Shown: in pieces, positions 48,312 to 57,865 of the stretch | Layout of the letters: each line of letters begins with the position of its first letter | Position numbering within the stretch: position 1 is the first letter of the stretch | Source: Ramlibacter sp. Leaf400 | Lineage (GTDB): Bacteria > Pseudomonadota > Gammaproteobacteria > Burkholderiales > Burkholderiaceae_C | NCBI RefSeq assembly: GCF_001424545.1 | Contig: NZ_LMQL01000013.1 | Coordinates: forward strand, 165,755 to 229,754 | Direction of reading: 5' to 3' | DNA: 64,000 bases | Position numbers and translations under genes: made by a program | The notes under the pieces: generated by a model | Seen by the model: the letters and a program-made list of their open reading frames with translations, nothing else | Databases searched by the model: none | Told to the model about the DNA's origin: nothing

Positions 48312-49189
48312 CGGCGCGAGAGCCAGCGGAAGATGGCCGCGTCGTCCAGCTCCGCCAGGCCGGCGCGCGCCGCCTGGTCGAAGACGTCGCGGGCGGCGTC
48401 CCCGAGCGGGCCCTCGAAGCCGGCGCGGCGCGCCGCCTCCACGGCCAGGGCCGTGTCCTTGCGCAGCAGCGTGACGTGCGCGCGCGGCTCGTAGTCGTCG
48501 GCGATGGCTCGGCGCAGGCGGTCCGAGCCGATCCAGCTCTGGCCGCTGGACTGCTCGATCACGTCCAGCGTGCGCGCCAGGTCCAGGCCGAGCCGCTGCG
48601 CCATGGCCAGGGCCTCGGCCGCGCCCACCAGGTTGATGCCGGCCAGCAGGTTGTTCACCAGCTTGGTCCTGGCGCCGTCGCCGGGCCGCGTGCCGACGCG
48701 AAAAAGCTTCGAACTGAGCACGGCCAGCAGGTCGGCCGCGGCCGCGAAGGCCGGGTCGGAGCACGCCACCATCAGGCTCATGCTGCCGTCGCGGGCCCGG
48801 GCCGGCCCGCCGGACATCGGGGCGTCGATGGGCAGCAGGCCTTGCGCGGCCAGCTTCGAGGCCAGGGCTTCAGCGTCCTGCGGCGCGATGGTGGGGCACA
48901 GCAGCACGGGCGTGCCGGACGCGAGCACTGCGGCGGCACCGTCGGCGCCGAACAGCACGTCCTCGCACTGGGAGGCGTCGACCACGCAGACGATCAGCGC
49001 AGTCGCGCCGACGGCCGCTTCGGCGGGGGAAGCTGCGGGCGTGGCCCCCGCCTGGCGCAGGGCTTCCACCCTCCCGGCCACCAGGTCGCAGGCCCGCACG
49101 GCCCAGCCCTGCTCCAGCAGGCGGCCGGCCATGCCGCCGCCCATGTTGCCGACGCCGACGATGCCGACCGGGCCGGCAACGCCCGTCAT
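48308..49189 (-). CDS. NAD(P)-dependent beta-hydroxyacid dehydrogenase
   Basis: A 293-residue member of the 3-hydroxyisobutyrate / 6-phosphogluconate dehydrogenase superfamily. The Rossmann motif is GIVGVGNMGGGMA, the substrate motif DAPMSGGPARARDGSM, and the catalytic lysine lies in TKLVNNLLAGIN. The exact substrate (for example tartronate semialdehyde, 3-hydroxyisobutyrate or a glyoxylate) is not determined. It overlaps rodA upstream and the receiver-kinase gene downstream by ATGA, so it is co-translated with both, an odd pairing for a metabolic enzyme. Confidence 0.9.
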   Translation of the reverse strand: MTGVAGPVGIVGVGNMGGGMAGRLLEQGWAVRACDLVAGRVEALRQAGATPAASPAEAAVGATALIVCVVDASQCEDVLFGADGAAAVLASGTPVLLCPTIAPQDAEALASKLAAQGLLPIDAPMSGGPARARDGSMSLMVACSDPAFAAAADLLAVLSSKLFRVGTRPGDGARTKLVNNLLAGINLVGAAEALAMAQRLGLDLARTLDVIEQSSGQSWIGSDRLRRAIADDYEPRAHVTLLRKDTALAVEAARRAGFEGPLGDAARDVFDQAARAGLAELDDAAIFRWLSRR

Positions 49190-50340
49190 GTCTGCACCAG
49201 CCGCTTGGCCTTGGCGATGGACATCAGGATGCCCAGCCCCAGCCCCAGCGTCACCATGGCGGTGCCGCCGTAGCTGATGAAGGGCAGCGGCACGCCCACC
49301 ACCGGCAGGATGCCGCTGACCATGCCCATGTTCACGAAGGCGTAGGTGAAGAAGATCATCGTGATCGCGCCGGCCAGCAGCCGCGAGAACAGCGTGGACG
49401 CCTCCAGTGCGATGGCCAGCCCGCGCAGGATCAGGAAGATGAAGCCGGCGATCAGGCAGAGGTTGCCCACCAGCCCGAATTCCTCGGAGAACGCGGCGAA
49501 GATGAAGTCGGTGGTGCGCTCCGGGATGAACTCCAGGTGGGTCTGCGTGCCCTGCATGAAGCCCTTGCCCAGCACGCCGCCGGAGCCGATGGCGATCATC
49601 CCCTGGATGATGTGGAAGCCCTTGCCCAGCGGGTCCTTGGTGGGGTCGAGCAGCGTGCAGATGCGCTGCTGCTGGTAGTCGTGCAGGATCGGCCAGCGGT
49701 TGCCCGGCGCGCACAGCTGGCCCTCGAACACCACCAGCAGGATGACCGCGACCAGCCCCACCACCAGCGGCGGGACGATCAGCTTCCAGGACAGCCCGGC
49801 GAAGAAGATCACCGACAGGCCGGCCGCCAGCACCAGCAGCGACGTGCCCAGGTCCGGCTGCTTCATGATCAGCCCCACCGGCGCGATGAGGATCAGGACG
49901 GCCATCCCGTAGTCGAGCGGCCGCAACTGCCCTTCGCGTTTCTGGAACCACCACGCCAGCATCAGCGGCATGGCGATCTTCATGATCTCGCTGGGCTGGA
50001 TCACCACGCCCACGTTGACCCAGCGCCGGGCGCCCTTCTTGGCGATGCCGAACACGGCGACCGCCACCAGCAGCGCCACGCCTATCGTGTAGAGCGGCAC
50101 CGCGAAACTCATGAGCCGCTGCGGCGGGATCTGGGCGACCACGAACATGATCGAGGCCGCGATCAGCATGTTGCGGCCATGGTCGCGAAAGCGCGTGCCG
50201 TGGTCGAAACCGGACGAATACATCACCAGCAGTCCGGCGCAGGCGAGCAGGAAGACCGCGAAGGCGAGGGGCCCGTCGAAGCCCTGGAGCATCGGCGTGG
50301 CGCGCTGCCAGATCGGCGGCTTTTCGAAGACGGCGGACAT
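49186..50340 (-). CDS. rodA: rod shape-determining peptidoglycan polymerase RodA
   Basis: RodA is the SEDS-family glycosyltransferase of the elongasome that polymerises glycan strands on the outer face of the inner membrane. The 384-residue protein has about ten hydrophobic segments and the SEDS signatures GARRWVNVGVVIQPSEIMKIAMPL, KQPDLGTSLL, EFIPERTTDFIFAAFSEEFGLVG and LPFISYGGTAMVTLGLGLG. The start MSAVFEKPP at 50340 is preferred; the frame is open upstream. A GATAAT lies seven bases before it. Penicillin-binding and MreBCD genes are not in the window. Confidence 0.95.
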   Translation of the reverse strand: MSAVFEKPPIWQRATPMLQGFDGPLAFAVFLLACAGLLVMYSSGFDHGTRFRDHGRNMLIAASIMFVVAQIPPQRLMSFAVPLYTIGVALLVAVAVFGIAKKGARRWVNVGVVIQPSEIMKIAMPLMLAWWFQKREGQLRPLDYGMAVLILIAPVGLIMKQPDLGTSLLVLAAGLSVIFFAGLSWKLIVPPLVVGLVAVILLVVFEGQLCAPGNRWPILHDYQQQRICTLLDPTKDPLGKGFHIIQGMIAIGSGGVLGKGFMQGTQTHLEFIPERTTDFIFAAFSEEFGLVGNLCLIAGFIFLILRGLAIALEASTLFSRLLAGAITMIFFTYAFVNMGMVSGILPVVGVPLPFISYGGTAMVTLGLGLGILMSIAKAKRLVQT

Positions 50341-50347
50341 GGGCGCG

Positions 50348-50353
50348 ATTATC
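50348..50353 (-). promoter_or_regulatory. -10 element of rodA
   Basis: GATAAT on the minus strand ends seven bases before the rodA ATG at 50340, in the gap after the large oxidoreductase gene. It suggests a transcript start at the start codon. Confidence 0.5.
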
Positions 50354-50398
50354 GGGGCGGGCCGGGCCCCTTCCGGCCGCCAGCCGCACCGCATTTGC

Positions 50399-53300
50399 TT
50401 ACAGCCGGAGCGGTGCGACCTTCGTCACGCCGCCGTGTTCGTCGTACGAAGCCACCTCCAGCGCCCAGCCGGCGTCGGCCGGCACCACCGAGAGCTTGGT
50501 GAACTGCCGGTGCGCACGCGAGAGGCAGCGGGCGCTGGCCCACACGTCCACCGACTCGCAGCAGGCCGGCAGCCGCACCTTCTGCTCCCAGGCGTGGTCG
50601 AACACCCGCGGGTTGGCGAAGGGCAGCGTGGCATTCCAGCCCGAAGCCACCACCGAGACCGCCCGCACCGGCGCGGCCGCGCCGACCGCCCGGATCTCCA
50701 GCTCGGCCACCGCGCTCAGGTGGTAGTCGCCCGACAGGAACACCAGGTTGCGGATGCCCTCGGCCGCGATGAAACGGGCCAGCTCCTGCCAGGTGGCCGG
50801 GTAGCCGGTCCAGTCGTCGGCATGGCGGGCCAGCGACGGCGACTCCAGCACCCGCCGCTCCGGCAGGCCCAGCACGCTGCCGCTGCACAGGAACTTGGGC
50901 GTGGTGCGGTGCCGCCGCAGCCAGTCCTTGATCGCCTCCAGCTGGTCCCGGCCCATGAGCCGCGCCTGGCGCCAGTTGACGCCGCTGCGCGGCTCGCGCT
51001 CCGAGCGAGTGTCGGCCGCGAAGGCCGGCAGCCCGCCGATGGCGAACTCGTACCAGAAGCCGCGCACCGCCTGCCCCGGCGCCGGCAGGGCCGGGCCCTG
51101 CTGCCCCTTGCGCCAGCGCCACTGCCAGGCCATGGCGGCCTCGAAGCCGTTGGCGAAGTCCGGGCCGCCGGCGCCGTCGACGTTGTCGCCGAACTCGTGG
51201 TCGTCCACCACCAGCCAGGTCGGCAGGTGGCGCATCAGCAGGCCGGTCGCCTCGCCCTCCCAGGCGGCCCGGTAGCGGTCCTGACCGCGCTCGGCCTTTT
51301 CCGTGGTTTCGGCGACGTTGGCGGTGGCGTCGGCGTAGATCTGGTCGCCCAGCAGCACCAGCGCATCCACCGGCCGCGTCTGGTCCTCGACGTGTTCCAG
51401 CATCCGGGTCGCCAGGGCGTCGGCCGCCTTCCGCTCGAACGGCGTGCCCGGCCAGCGGCAGGAGCTGGCCAGCAGGCTCACCGGCACGTCGGCCGCAAGC
51501 CGGCCCAGCCAGCGGTTCCACCAGGGCAGGCCCGAGAAGGAGAGCACCGACACGGTCTCGCTCTCGAACGGCGGGCGCTTGCGCGGCTCCGCGGGTGCCG
51601 AGGGCGCTGGTGCGGCGCCGCCGCTGGAGCGCAGGAACTTGAGCGGCAGCTTGATGCTGTTGGTGCCCGGGGCGATCCAGGGGCCGCCCAGGTGGTTCGC
51701 GCCGATCCGCTTGTCGCCGCCTCCCGCCGTGTTCATCGCGACCTCCAGGTGGTCCATCGCCTCGAAGCGGCGCGAGCCGGTATCGGGCACGGTCACGGTC
51801 CAGTGGTAGCCCAGGCCCTGGCTGACGGTCGGATTGCCGCTCTTGGGACCGAAGGGGAATTGGCTCGGGGGCCGCACCGCCTGCGCGTCGCCGACCACCT
51901 CCTTGCCGTTGATCCGCAACCCGGGAGGCTCCGGCTCGCCCGTCGTGTCGCCACGCTGCTCGAACCACAGCACCAGCTCGCGCGGCCGGCCGTTCCACCC
52001 ATGGAGCTGCAGCAGCGGTCCGCACCAGGGCTGCACCGGCGCCAGGTACTCGTAGTCGCCGATGTCCTCGCCGTCGACGCGGTTCGCTTCGTACTTGCGC
52101 GCGGGCTTGCCGCCTACCGCGCTGTGGAACCCCGGCGCGTCCTTCAGGAATTGCGCCAGCCGCGGGTAGATGTCGCGGTAGGCCTGCCGGCCGAACAGGA
52201 AGTCCATGTGGCCGTAGCCTTGCTGCACGAACAGGCGGACCGTCCGCTGGCCCTCTCTCGCGTTCTCGAAGATCCGCCCCATCCGCTGCCAGGACCGCAC
52301 GGCGCTGCGCGGGTCGAACACCTTGTTGCGCCCGCCGTGGGCGAACAGCGTGGGGAAGGTCCAGGACTTCAGGAGCCGATTCCGGGTGAGGTAGGCGTTC
52401 ACCCCCTCGCGGTCGGTCAGCCGCTCGCGCTGGATCACGAAGAAAAGCTGGCGGAAGACTTCGATGCCCGCCTCGCCCACCAGCTCCGCCAGCCGGTCGT
52501 GCGTCTGCGGCGCCAGGTTGCCGTGCTCCCATTCGCGGCCGTAGAAGACCGTCATGCGGTTGCACACCCCCCAGCCGCCCCGCGGATCGTACTTGTGGCG
52601 CTCGTGCGGCTCGCGTTCGGCCTGCGGCCAGGGCAGGCTCGCCGCGAACCGGTCGATCAGTTCGTCCATGGCGCGGCCGCGGCCCGCCGGCGGCACCGGC
52701 ACGATCTTCTCGTCGCCGCCCAGGAAGTCCTTGTACAGCGCCGCCAGCGCGCCCGAGAACCGGTTGGACATCGAAGGCACGACCCAGGGGTGCACGGCGT
52801 GCAGGATGACGTGGCCGATGGTGCCGGCCGGAACGTGCTCGCCCAGCACCGCCATCGCAAAGGCGCCGGCGCCGACGCAGTGCGCGAACACGTCGACCTG
52901 GGCGACGCCCGCGCGGCTGCGCACCTCGGCGATGGCCCGCGCGATGTCGTTGCGCGCCACGATGTCCATGGTGTGGGCTTCGCCCGCGTAAGGCAGGCGG
53001 TTGGACAGCCGGTGGTCCAGCAGCCAGATGTCGTAGCCCTGGCGCAGGAAGTACGTGGCCAGGTTGTCCGAGCCGATGGTGTCGGTGGTGAACACCCCGC
53101 TGCCATGGGCCAGGCCGTGGATGAAGAGCAGCGCGCGCCGCGGCTCCAGCACCTTGTCCAGGGCCGGGTAGTGCACCAGCTGCAGCTCGATGGGGCCACC
53201 CTCGCCGTGGCCGCGGTCCACGCGCAGCGGCACGATGCGCGGCTCGACCGGCGGCCACGCGCCGCCCGGCACGAGCTTCGGCGGCGGCGGCACCTTCACC

Positions 53301-56005
53301 GGCTTCAGCTTGTCGTAGCTCATGCCGCGGAACGACCAGAAGTGGGTGCGCAGCAGGGCGCGCAGCCAGAGTGCGACGAAGCCGCCCACGGCCAGGATGG
53401 CGGCCGGCGTGTTGGGGGCCTGCACCACCTGGAGCCGGCGATTGCGGACCATGTCGACCAGGTCGACGTCGAACCCCAGCGGCCAGGGCTTGCCGCCATT
53501 CCCCGGCTGCAGCTTCAGGTCCAGCCGGGTCAGGGCGTCCCAGAGGTTGCGCTCCTGGCGCCGGTAGGCCAGGCGCTTGAGCCCGGAGGCGCGCACCTTG
53601 TACGCGAGTTTCTTCGAGCCCAGCTCGAACTCGTAGCGCAGCTCGCGGTAGTCGGCGTGGTTCAGCCCGGCTCGCTGGAACAGGTCCTTCGCCTCCGACC
53701 AGCTCGGGCCGGCGCCGAAGTTGCCCTGCAGGTCGCGCGCGCTGCGGCGGGCGACGTAGGTCCGGAACGCCTCCGCGCCGCGGGCCCAGCGCTCGCCGGC
53801 CCTGCCTGGGAAGTCCGGCGCCAGCAGCGTGACCTTGCCGGGGCCTTGCAGCACCAGGTGATCGGGCCGCATCACCTCCGCTCGCACCGTCGGCGACTCG
53901 GGCCAGGGGTTGGCGTACAGGCTCAGCGTCGCGTCGAGCGCGATCGACGGGTCGGCCAGCCAGCGGTGGACGTCGAGCTGCACCTTCACCTGCACCACCC
54001 AGGCCCGCGGTTGCCCGGCCGGGTCTGGCGCGTAGACCTGGGGGTCGGCGATCAGGGGCCGCATCCACTCGGGTACCTCGGTGGGGTCGGCCGACTGCAG
54101 GCGCTCCTCGAAGGCCAGCACCACCGGGCCGGCGCCGACGAAGGGCTGTCGCCGGTCGGCCGCAGGCTGGCCGGACGGCAGCCGCAGCAGCATCGGCAGC
54201 GGCGCCGGCGTTGCGGTCCGCGTGTCCAGCCTGGTGCGGATCTCGCGCGCGGCCAGCAGGCACAGCGCGCTGATGGTGACGAACGGGTTGACGCCGACGG
54301 CGCAGGGGACGATGGCGCCGTCCAGCACGTGCAGCCCGGCGTGCACGGCCGTCCCCGTCCTGCCGCTGAACACCTCGCCGAAGCGGTCGACCACGCCGGC
54401 GGCGGCATCGTCCGCCATCGCGCAGCCGCCCAGCGGGTGAACCGTCACCAGCCGCTCGGGCTGGCTCCCGCCGGTGATGCCGGTGAACTTGTCGGGCACC
54501 GGCCGCCACATCGGGTTGGGCAGGTAGTCGCCGCCGTCGAAGCCGTTTTTCCCGTGGGCCTTGCCCAGCATCTCGTGCAGCGCCTCGAAGTACGGCGCCC
54601 GTCCGCCGACCGCCGCGTCACCCGACGGCCCTTTCGGCCACTGGATGTCCAGCACCGGACGCGAGCCCTTGCCGGGCCGCAGCAGCATCCGGCCTTTGGC
54701 GTCGTCGCGCCCCATGGCCAGCAGCAGCATCGCGTGCTCGCCGATGCGCTCGGGCGTGGCCAGCACGTCGGGCGCCGCGGCACCGTGGAAGGCAGGCGCG
54801 TTCTCCTGCGTGTAGCGGTGCAGGCTCGAAAGCGTGCTGCCCAGTGCCAGCACCGCCATCGACAGCGCCGAGGGGACCGCGCCGTCCTGCACCAGCACCG
54901 GCCGCCGCCGGCCGTCCACCCAGACTGTTGTGCGCAGGGTGCCGGCGATGGTGGGGCCGACGTCGCGGCTCGGCTGGGTGCTGGTGGGCCGGGGCGCGGA
55001 AACGCCGTTGACCGGCTGCTCCTGGCCCCAGCCCATGGCGAGCGTGTCGCCGTTGCCCGAGAACGAGTGGCCCAGCCAGGACGAGCACCCCACGCGGGGC
55101 GAGCGCAGCAGCAGTTCGGTGCTGCCCAGCGTGCCGGCGCTCAGCACCAGCGTGTGGGTGTCGACCGAAAAATGCCGCTGGGACGGCTCGGCCTTGGCGC
55201 GGGCGGTCAGCCCGAAGTGGACCCGCCAGCGCCGCTGGGGCCCGGGCAGCGGCTCGATCTCCAGTGCCGTGGCGCCGGTGTAGAAGCGCGCGCCCCGGGC
55301 CGCGGCGGCCGGGATCAGGTTGGTCAACAGCGTGCCCTTGGCGCCGACGTTGCAACCCGTGAAGCAGTTGCCGCAGCGGATGCAGGCCTCCTGCGCGATG
55401 CCCTGGGCGGTGGTTCGGGGCTGGTGCGCGATGGTGAGCGGCACCGCCTCGGCCGGGCCGCAGCCGATCGCCTCGCCCAGGCGGCTCAAGGCCGCCACCT
55501 TCGGCAGCTCGCGTGCCTTGGGCAGGGGCTCGGCTTCCAGCTTCTGCACCGCCTGCCCCAGCGCCTCGGACAGAGCGCCGTGTGCCGCCCCGCCCGGCCG
55601 GTAGGCGGCGGGCCAGCAGGCCTGCTCGAACAGATCGGCCGGCGGCCGCAGGGCCACGCCGGCGTTGATCAGCGAGCCGCCGCCCAGCCCGTTGGCCAGG
55701 AGCACGCCCACCTCGTCGAACAGTCGGAAATCCAGCAGCGCGTCGGCATTTCCGATCGGGTTGTCCTCGCCCTGGCGCTGGAAGCGCACGTGGCCGGGCA
55801 GCTGCCCGATGTCCTCCGGGAACTCGCCCAGCACGTACTCGCGCCCGCGCTCCATCACCCACACGCTGCGGCCGGGCGCGGCCAGTTCGGCGGCGGCGAT
55901 GCTGCCGCCGTAGCCGGAGCCGATCACCAGGACGTCGCAGGCGTGCGGGGCGGGGCCTTCGAGCAGGGATTCGACCGGTTCGGACCAGCGGGGATCGGTT
56001 GACAT
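50399..56005 (-). CDS. three-domain fusion: GMC oxidoreductase, alpha/beta hydrolase and PhoD-like phosphatase
   Basis: One uninterrupted 1868-residue protein. Residues 1 to about 590 form a cholesterol-oxidase-like GMC flavoprotein: FAD motif GSGYGG at 29-34, a CIRCGNCFTGC cysteine cluster at about 205-215, and HPLGGCAMAD at about 523-532 near the active site. Residues 600-940 have no motif I recognise. Near 955 an alpha/beta hydrolase begins (LLFIHGLAHGSG). Its nucleophile elbow AHCVG has cysteine C1043 in place of serine, and HGGRN and QGYGHMDFL mark the other catalytic residues. A C-terminal PhoD-like metallophosphatase carries GDQIYAD (about 1553), DDHEFGDN (about 1600) and SGDYHLSAV (about 1757). 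No signal peptide is seen, so it is probably cytoplasmic. The substrate is unknown; sterol- or lipid-like compounds are an inference from the first domain. Confidence 0.9.
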   Translation of the reverse strand: MSTDPRWSEPVESLLEGPAPHACDVLVIGSGYGGSIAAAELAAPGRSVWVMERGREYVLGEFPEDIGQLPGHVRFQRQGEDNPIGNADALLDFRLFDEVGVLLANGLGGGSLINAGVALRPPADLFEQACWPAAYRPGGAAHGALSEALGQAVQKLEAEPLPKARELPKVAALSRLGEAIGCGPAEAVPLTIAHQPRTTAQGIAQEACIRCGNCFTGCNVGAKGTLLTNLIPAAAARGARFYTGATALEIEPLPGPQRRWRVHFGLTARAKAEPSQRHFSVDTHTLVLSAGTLGSTELLLRSPRVGCSSWLGHSFSGNGDTLAMGWGQEQPVNGVSAPRPTSTQPSRDVGPTIAGTLRTTVWVDGRRRPVLVQDGAVPSALSMAVLALGSTLSSLHRYTQENAPAFHGAAAPDVLATPERIGEHAMLLLAMGRDDAKGRMLLRPGKGSRPVLDIQWPKGPSGDAAVGGRAPYFEALHEMLGKAHGKNGFDGGDYLPNPMWRPVPDKFTGITGGSQPERLVTVHPLGGCAMADDAAAGVVDRFGEVFSGRTGTAVHAGLHVLDGAIVPCAVGVNPFVTISALCLLAAREIRTRLDTRTATPAPLPMLLRLPSGQPAADRRQPFVGAGPVVLAFEERLQSADPTEVPEWMRPLIADPQVYAPDPAGQPRAWVVQVKVQLDVHRWLADPSIALDATLSLYANPWPESPTVRAEVMRPDHLVLQGPGKVTLLAPDFPGRAGERWARGAEAFRTYVARRSARDLQGNFGAGPSWSEAKDLFQRAGLNHADYRELRYEFELGSKKLAYKVRASGLKRLAYRRQERNLWDALTRLDLKLQPGNGGKPWPLGFDVDLVDMVRNRRLQVVQAPNTPAAILAVGGFVALWLRALLRTHFWSFRGMSYDKLKPVKVPPPPKLVPGGAWPPVEPRIVPLRVDRGHGEGGPIELQLVHYPALDKVLEPRRALLFIHGLAHGSGVFTTDTIGSDNLATYFLRQGYDIWLLDHRLSNRLPYAGEAHTMDIVARNDIARAIAEVRSRAGVAQVDVFAHCVGAGAFAMAVLGEHVPAGTIGHVILHAVHPWVVPSMSNRFSGALAALYKDFLGGDEKIVPVPPAGRGRAMDELIDRFAASLPWPQAEREPHERHKYDPRGGWGVCNRMTVFYGREWEHGNLAPQTHDRLAELVGEAGIEVFRQLFFVIQRERLTDREGVNAYLTRNRLLKSWTFPTLFAHGGRNKVFDPRSAVRSWQRMGRIFENAREGQRTVRLFVQQGYGHMDFLFGRQAYRDIYPRLAQFLKDAPGFHSAVGGKPARKYEANRVDGEDIGDYEYLAPVQPWCGPLLQLHGWNGRPRELVLWFEQRGDTTGEPEPPGLRINGKEVVGDAQAVRPPSQFPFGPKSGNPTVSQGLGYHWTVTVPDTGSRRFEAMDHLEVAMNTAGGGDKRIGANHLGGPWIAPGTNSIKLPLKFLRSSGGAAPAPSAPAEPRKRPPFESETVSVLSFSGLPWWNRWLGRLAADVPVSLLASSCRWPGTPFERKAADALATRMLEHVEDQTRPVDALVLLGDQIYADATANVAETTEKAERGQDRYRAAWEGEATGLLMRHLPTWLVVDDHEFGDNVDGAGGPDFANGFEAAMAWQWRWRKGQQGPALPAPGQAVRGFWYEFAIGGLPAFAADTRSEREPRSGVNWRQARLMGRDQLEAIKDWLRRHRTTPKFLCSGSVLGLPERRVLESPSLARHADDWTGYPATWQELARFIAAEGIRNLVFLSGDYHLSAVAELEIRAVGAAAPVRAVSVVASGWNATLPFANPRVFDHAWEQKVRLPACCESVDVWASARCLSRAHRQFTKLSVVPADAGWALEVASYDEHGGVTKVAPLRL

Positions 56006-56050
56006 GTTGTTACGCGCAAAGCTAAGGTCGGCCGGGATTGGAGCTCATCC

Positions 56051-57865
56051 GTGCTGCTTTTCCCCGCATTCCCCGTTGGCGACGATCAACCATTGACCGT
56101 GGAGACCGCGCGCGAGTCGCTGCGGATGCGCGCGCGGCAATCGATCCATTCGCGCACCACCGTCATGGTGGCGGCGGTGATCGCGATGGCCGCCTTCGGC
56201 GCCATCGTCCCCGCGTGGCGCCTGGCGGGCTGGGCGCTGCCTGTTGTTTTGCTGGCACAGCTCAACGCGGTCCTGTGCGCCCGCCTGCTGCGCGGGCTCG
56301 ACCAGGCCACCCCGGCCGAACTCGCGCGCCACCAGACCGTGCTGTGGTGGATGACGATCGCCAACCAGGTGGCGATGGGGCTGACGGTCTGGTGGATCGG
56401 CTACGCCAACACGGGGGCCCTGGCCACCATCGCCACCACGTTGCAGCTGATCTACCTGGGGGGCGCGCTGGTGAATGCCTCCACCCACCCGCCCACCTTC
56501 ATCCCGGGCGCCTGGATCAACCTGCTGCTGGCCGCCTCGTACTGGCTCACGCAGACCGAGCTGGGCTGGCCGCTGGCCTTCGCCCTGGCCTTCATGGGCC
56601 TGATCATGAGCCGCTCCTGCCGGCAGAGCGCCGCGGCCTTCGGGGAATCGCTGCGCATGCGCTTCGAGAACGCGGACCTGGTCAAGCGCCTGGCGCAGGA
56701 AAAGAAGGTGGCCGAGGAGGCCAACGCCGCCAAGTCGCGCTTCCTGGCCGCGGCCAGCCACGACCTGCGCCAGCCGCTGCATGCGCTGCTGGTCTTCTCC
56801 ACCCTGCTGCACAAGACCCAGACGCCGCAGACCGCCGAACTGGTGGCGCACATCCGCAGCGCCGCCGGCTCGCTGGACAAGCTGTTCGCGGGCCTGCTGG
56901 ACCTGTCCAAGCTGGAGACCGGCGGCGTGGTGCCGCAGCTGCAGGCGGTGCACGTCAACGGCATCGCCCAGGAGCTGTGCGCCGAGTACGAGGAAGCCTG
57001 CCGCAACAAGGGCATCTCGATCGCGTGCAGCGGCTCGCCGCAGTGGGTGCTGAGCGATCCCTTCCTGCTGGAGCGGGTGCTGCGCAACCTGATCGACAAC
57101 GCGGTGAAGTACACCCGCGCCGGCGGGGTGGAGGTGCACATCGAGCAGGGCGCGAGCCAGACCCTGGTGGAGGTGCGCGACACCGGCGAGGGCATCGCCC
57201 CCGACCTGCAGCCGCGCATCTTCGAGGAGTACTTCCAGGTGGGCAACCGGGCGCGCGACCTGTCCAAGGGCTCGGGCCTGGGCCTGGCCATCGTCAAGCG
57301 CCTGTGCCACCTGCTGGACACGCGTCTGGAGCTGGCGTCGCAACCCGGCCAGGGCACGACCTTCCGGCTGCTGCTGCAGCAGGCGCCGATCTACGACGCC
57401 GCCGGCGCCGGCGCGGCGCCGACCGAGGACGATCCGATGGCGCAGCCCGCGCCGCTGCAGGGCCTGTGCATCTGGCTGGTGGAGGACAACGAACTGGTGC
57501 AGCTGGCCACCCGGCGTGCGCTGGAGGACCTGGGCGCCAGCGTGCACGCCTGGGCCCACATGCCGCCGGTCGACGGCCCCGCCCCGCGCCCCGACGCCCT
57601 GGTGGCCGACTACCGCCTGGACGGCGACAGCACCGGGCTGCAGGTGGCGCGCGTCCTGCGCCTGACCTGGCCGCAGCTGCCGGTGGCCATCGTCACCGGC
57701 GATCCCGCCATCGACCGCGCGGCGCTCGAGGAGATGGGCAACACGGTGGTCCTGCAAAAGCCGGTGATCCCGACGGTGCTGGGCAGCTGGCTGCACGCCG
57801 CCTGCAAGGGCCGACGCCGCTCGCGCCGGGACGAGCGCGCCGATCAGGCGATCTTGACGCCCTGA
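56051..57865 (+). CDS. hybrid sensor histidine kinase
   Basis: A 604-residue membrane-bound hybrid kinase. Six hydrophobic segments fill residues 35-200 with no large periplasmic domain. The phospho-acceptor H237 lies in AASHDLRQPLHAL, followed by the N box LIDNAVKYTR, G1 DTGEGI and G2 GSGLGLAI. A C-terminal receiver domain has its acidic pocket in LVEDNELV and phospho-acceptor D520 in ADYRLDG. The start is GTG at 56051, with GGAG seven bases upstream; GTG at 56099 is an alternative. It is divergent from the fusion gene (45 bases apart) and converges on a LuxR-type regulator, its likely partner. Confidence 0.92.
   Translation: MLLFPAFPVGDDQPLTVETARESLRMRARQSIHSRTTVMVAAVIAMAAFGAIVPAWRLAGWALPVVLLAQLNAVLCARLLRGLDQATPAELARHQTVLWWMTIANQVAMGLTVWWIGYANTGALATIATTLQLIYLGGALVNASTHPPTFIPGAWINLLLAASYWLTQTELGWPLAFALAFMGLIMSRSCRQSAAAFGESLRMRFENADLVKRLAQEKKVAEEANAAKSRFLAAASHDLRQPLHALLVFSTLLHKTQTPQTAELVAHIRSAAGSLDKLFAGLLDLSKLETGGVVPQLQAVHVNGIAQELCAEYEEACRNKGISIACSGSPQWVLSDPFLLERVLRNLIDNAVKYTRAGGVEVHIEQGASQTLVEVRDTGEGIAPDLQPRIFEEYFQVGNRARDLSKGSGLGLAIVKRLCHLLDTRLELASQPGQGTTFRLLLQQAPIYDAAGAGAAPTEDDPMAQPAPLQGLCIWLVEDNELVQLATRRALEDLGASVHAWAHMPPVDGPAPRPDALVADYRLDGDSTGLQVARVLRLTWPQLPVAIVTGDPAIDRAALEEMGNTVVLQKPVIPTVLGSWLHAACKGRRRSRRDERADQAILTP

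Noticed and set aside
50111..56002. A 1963-codon open frame on the plus strand opposite the large fusion gene
   Set aside because: It is the mirror of a GC-rich coding strand: the translation lacks recognisable domains and is dominated by Ala, Arg, Gly, His and Gln, while the minus-strand frame has clear catalytic motifs throughout.
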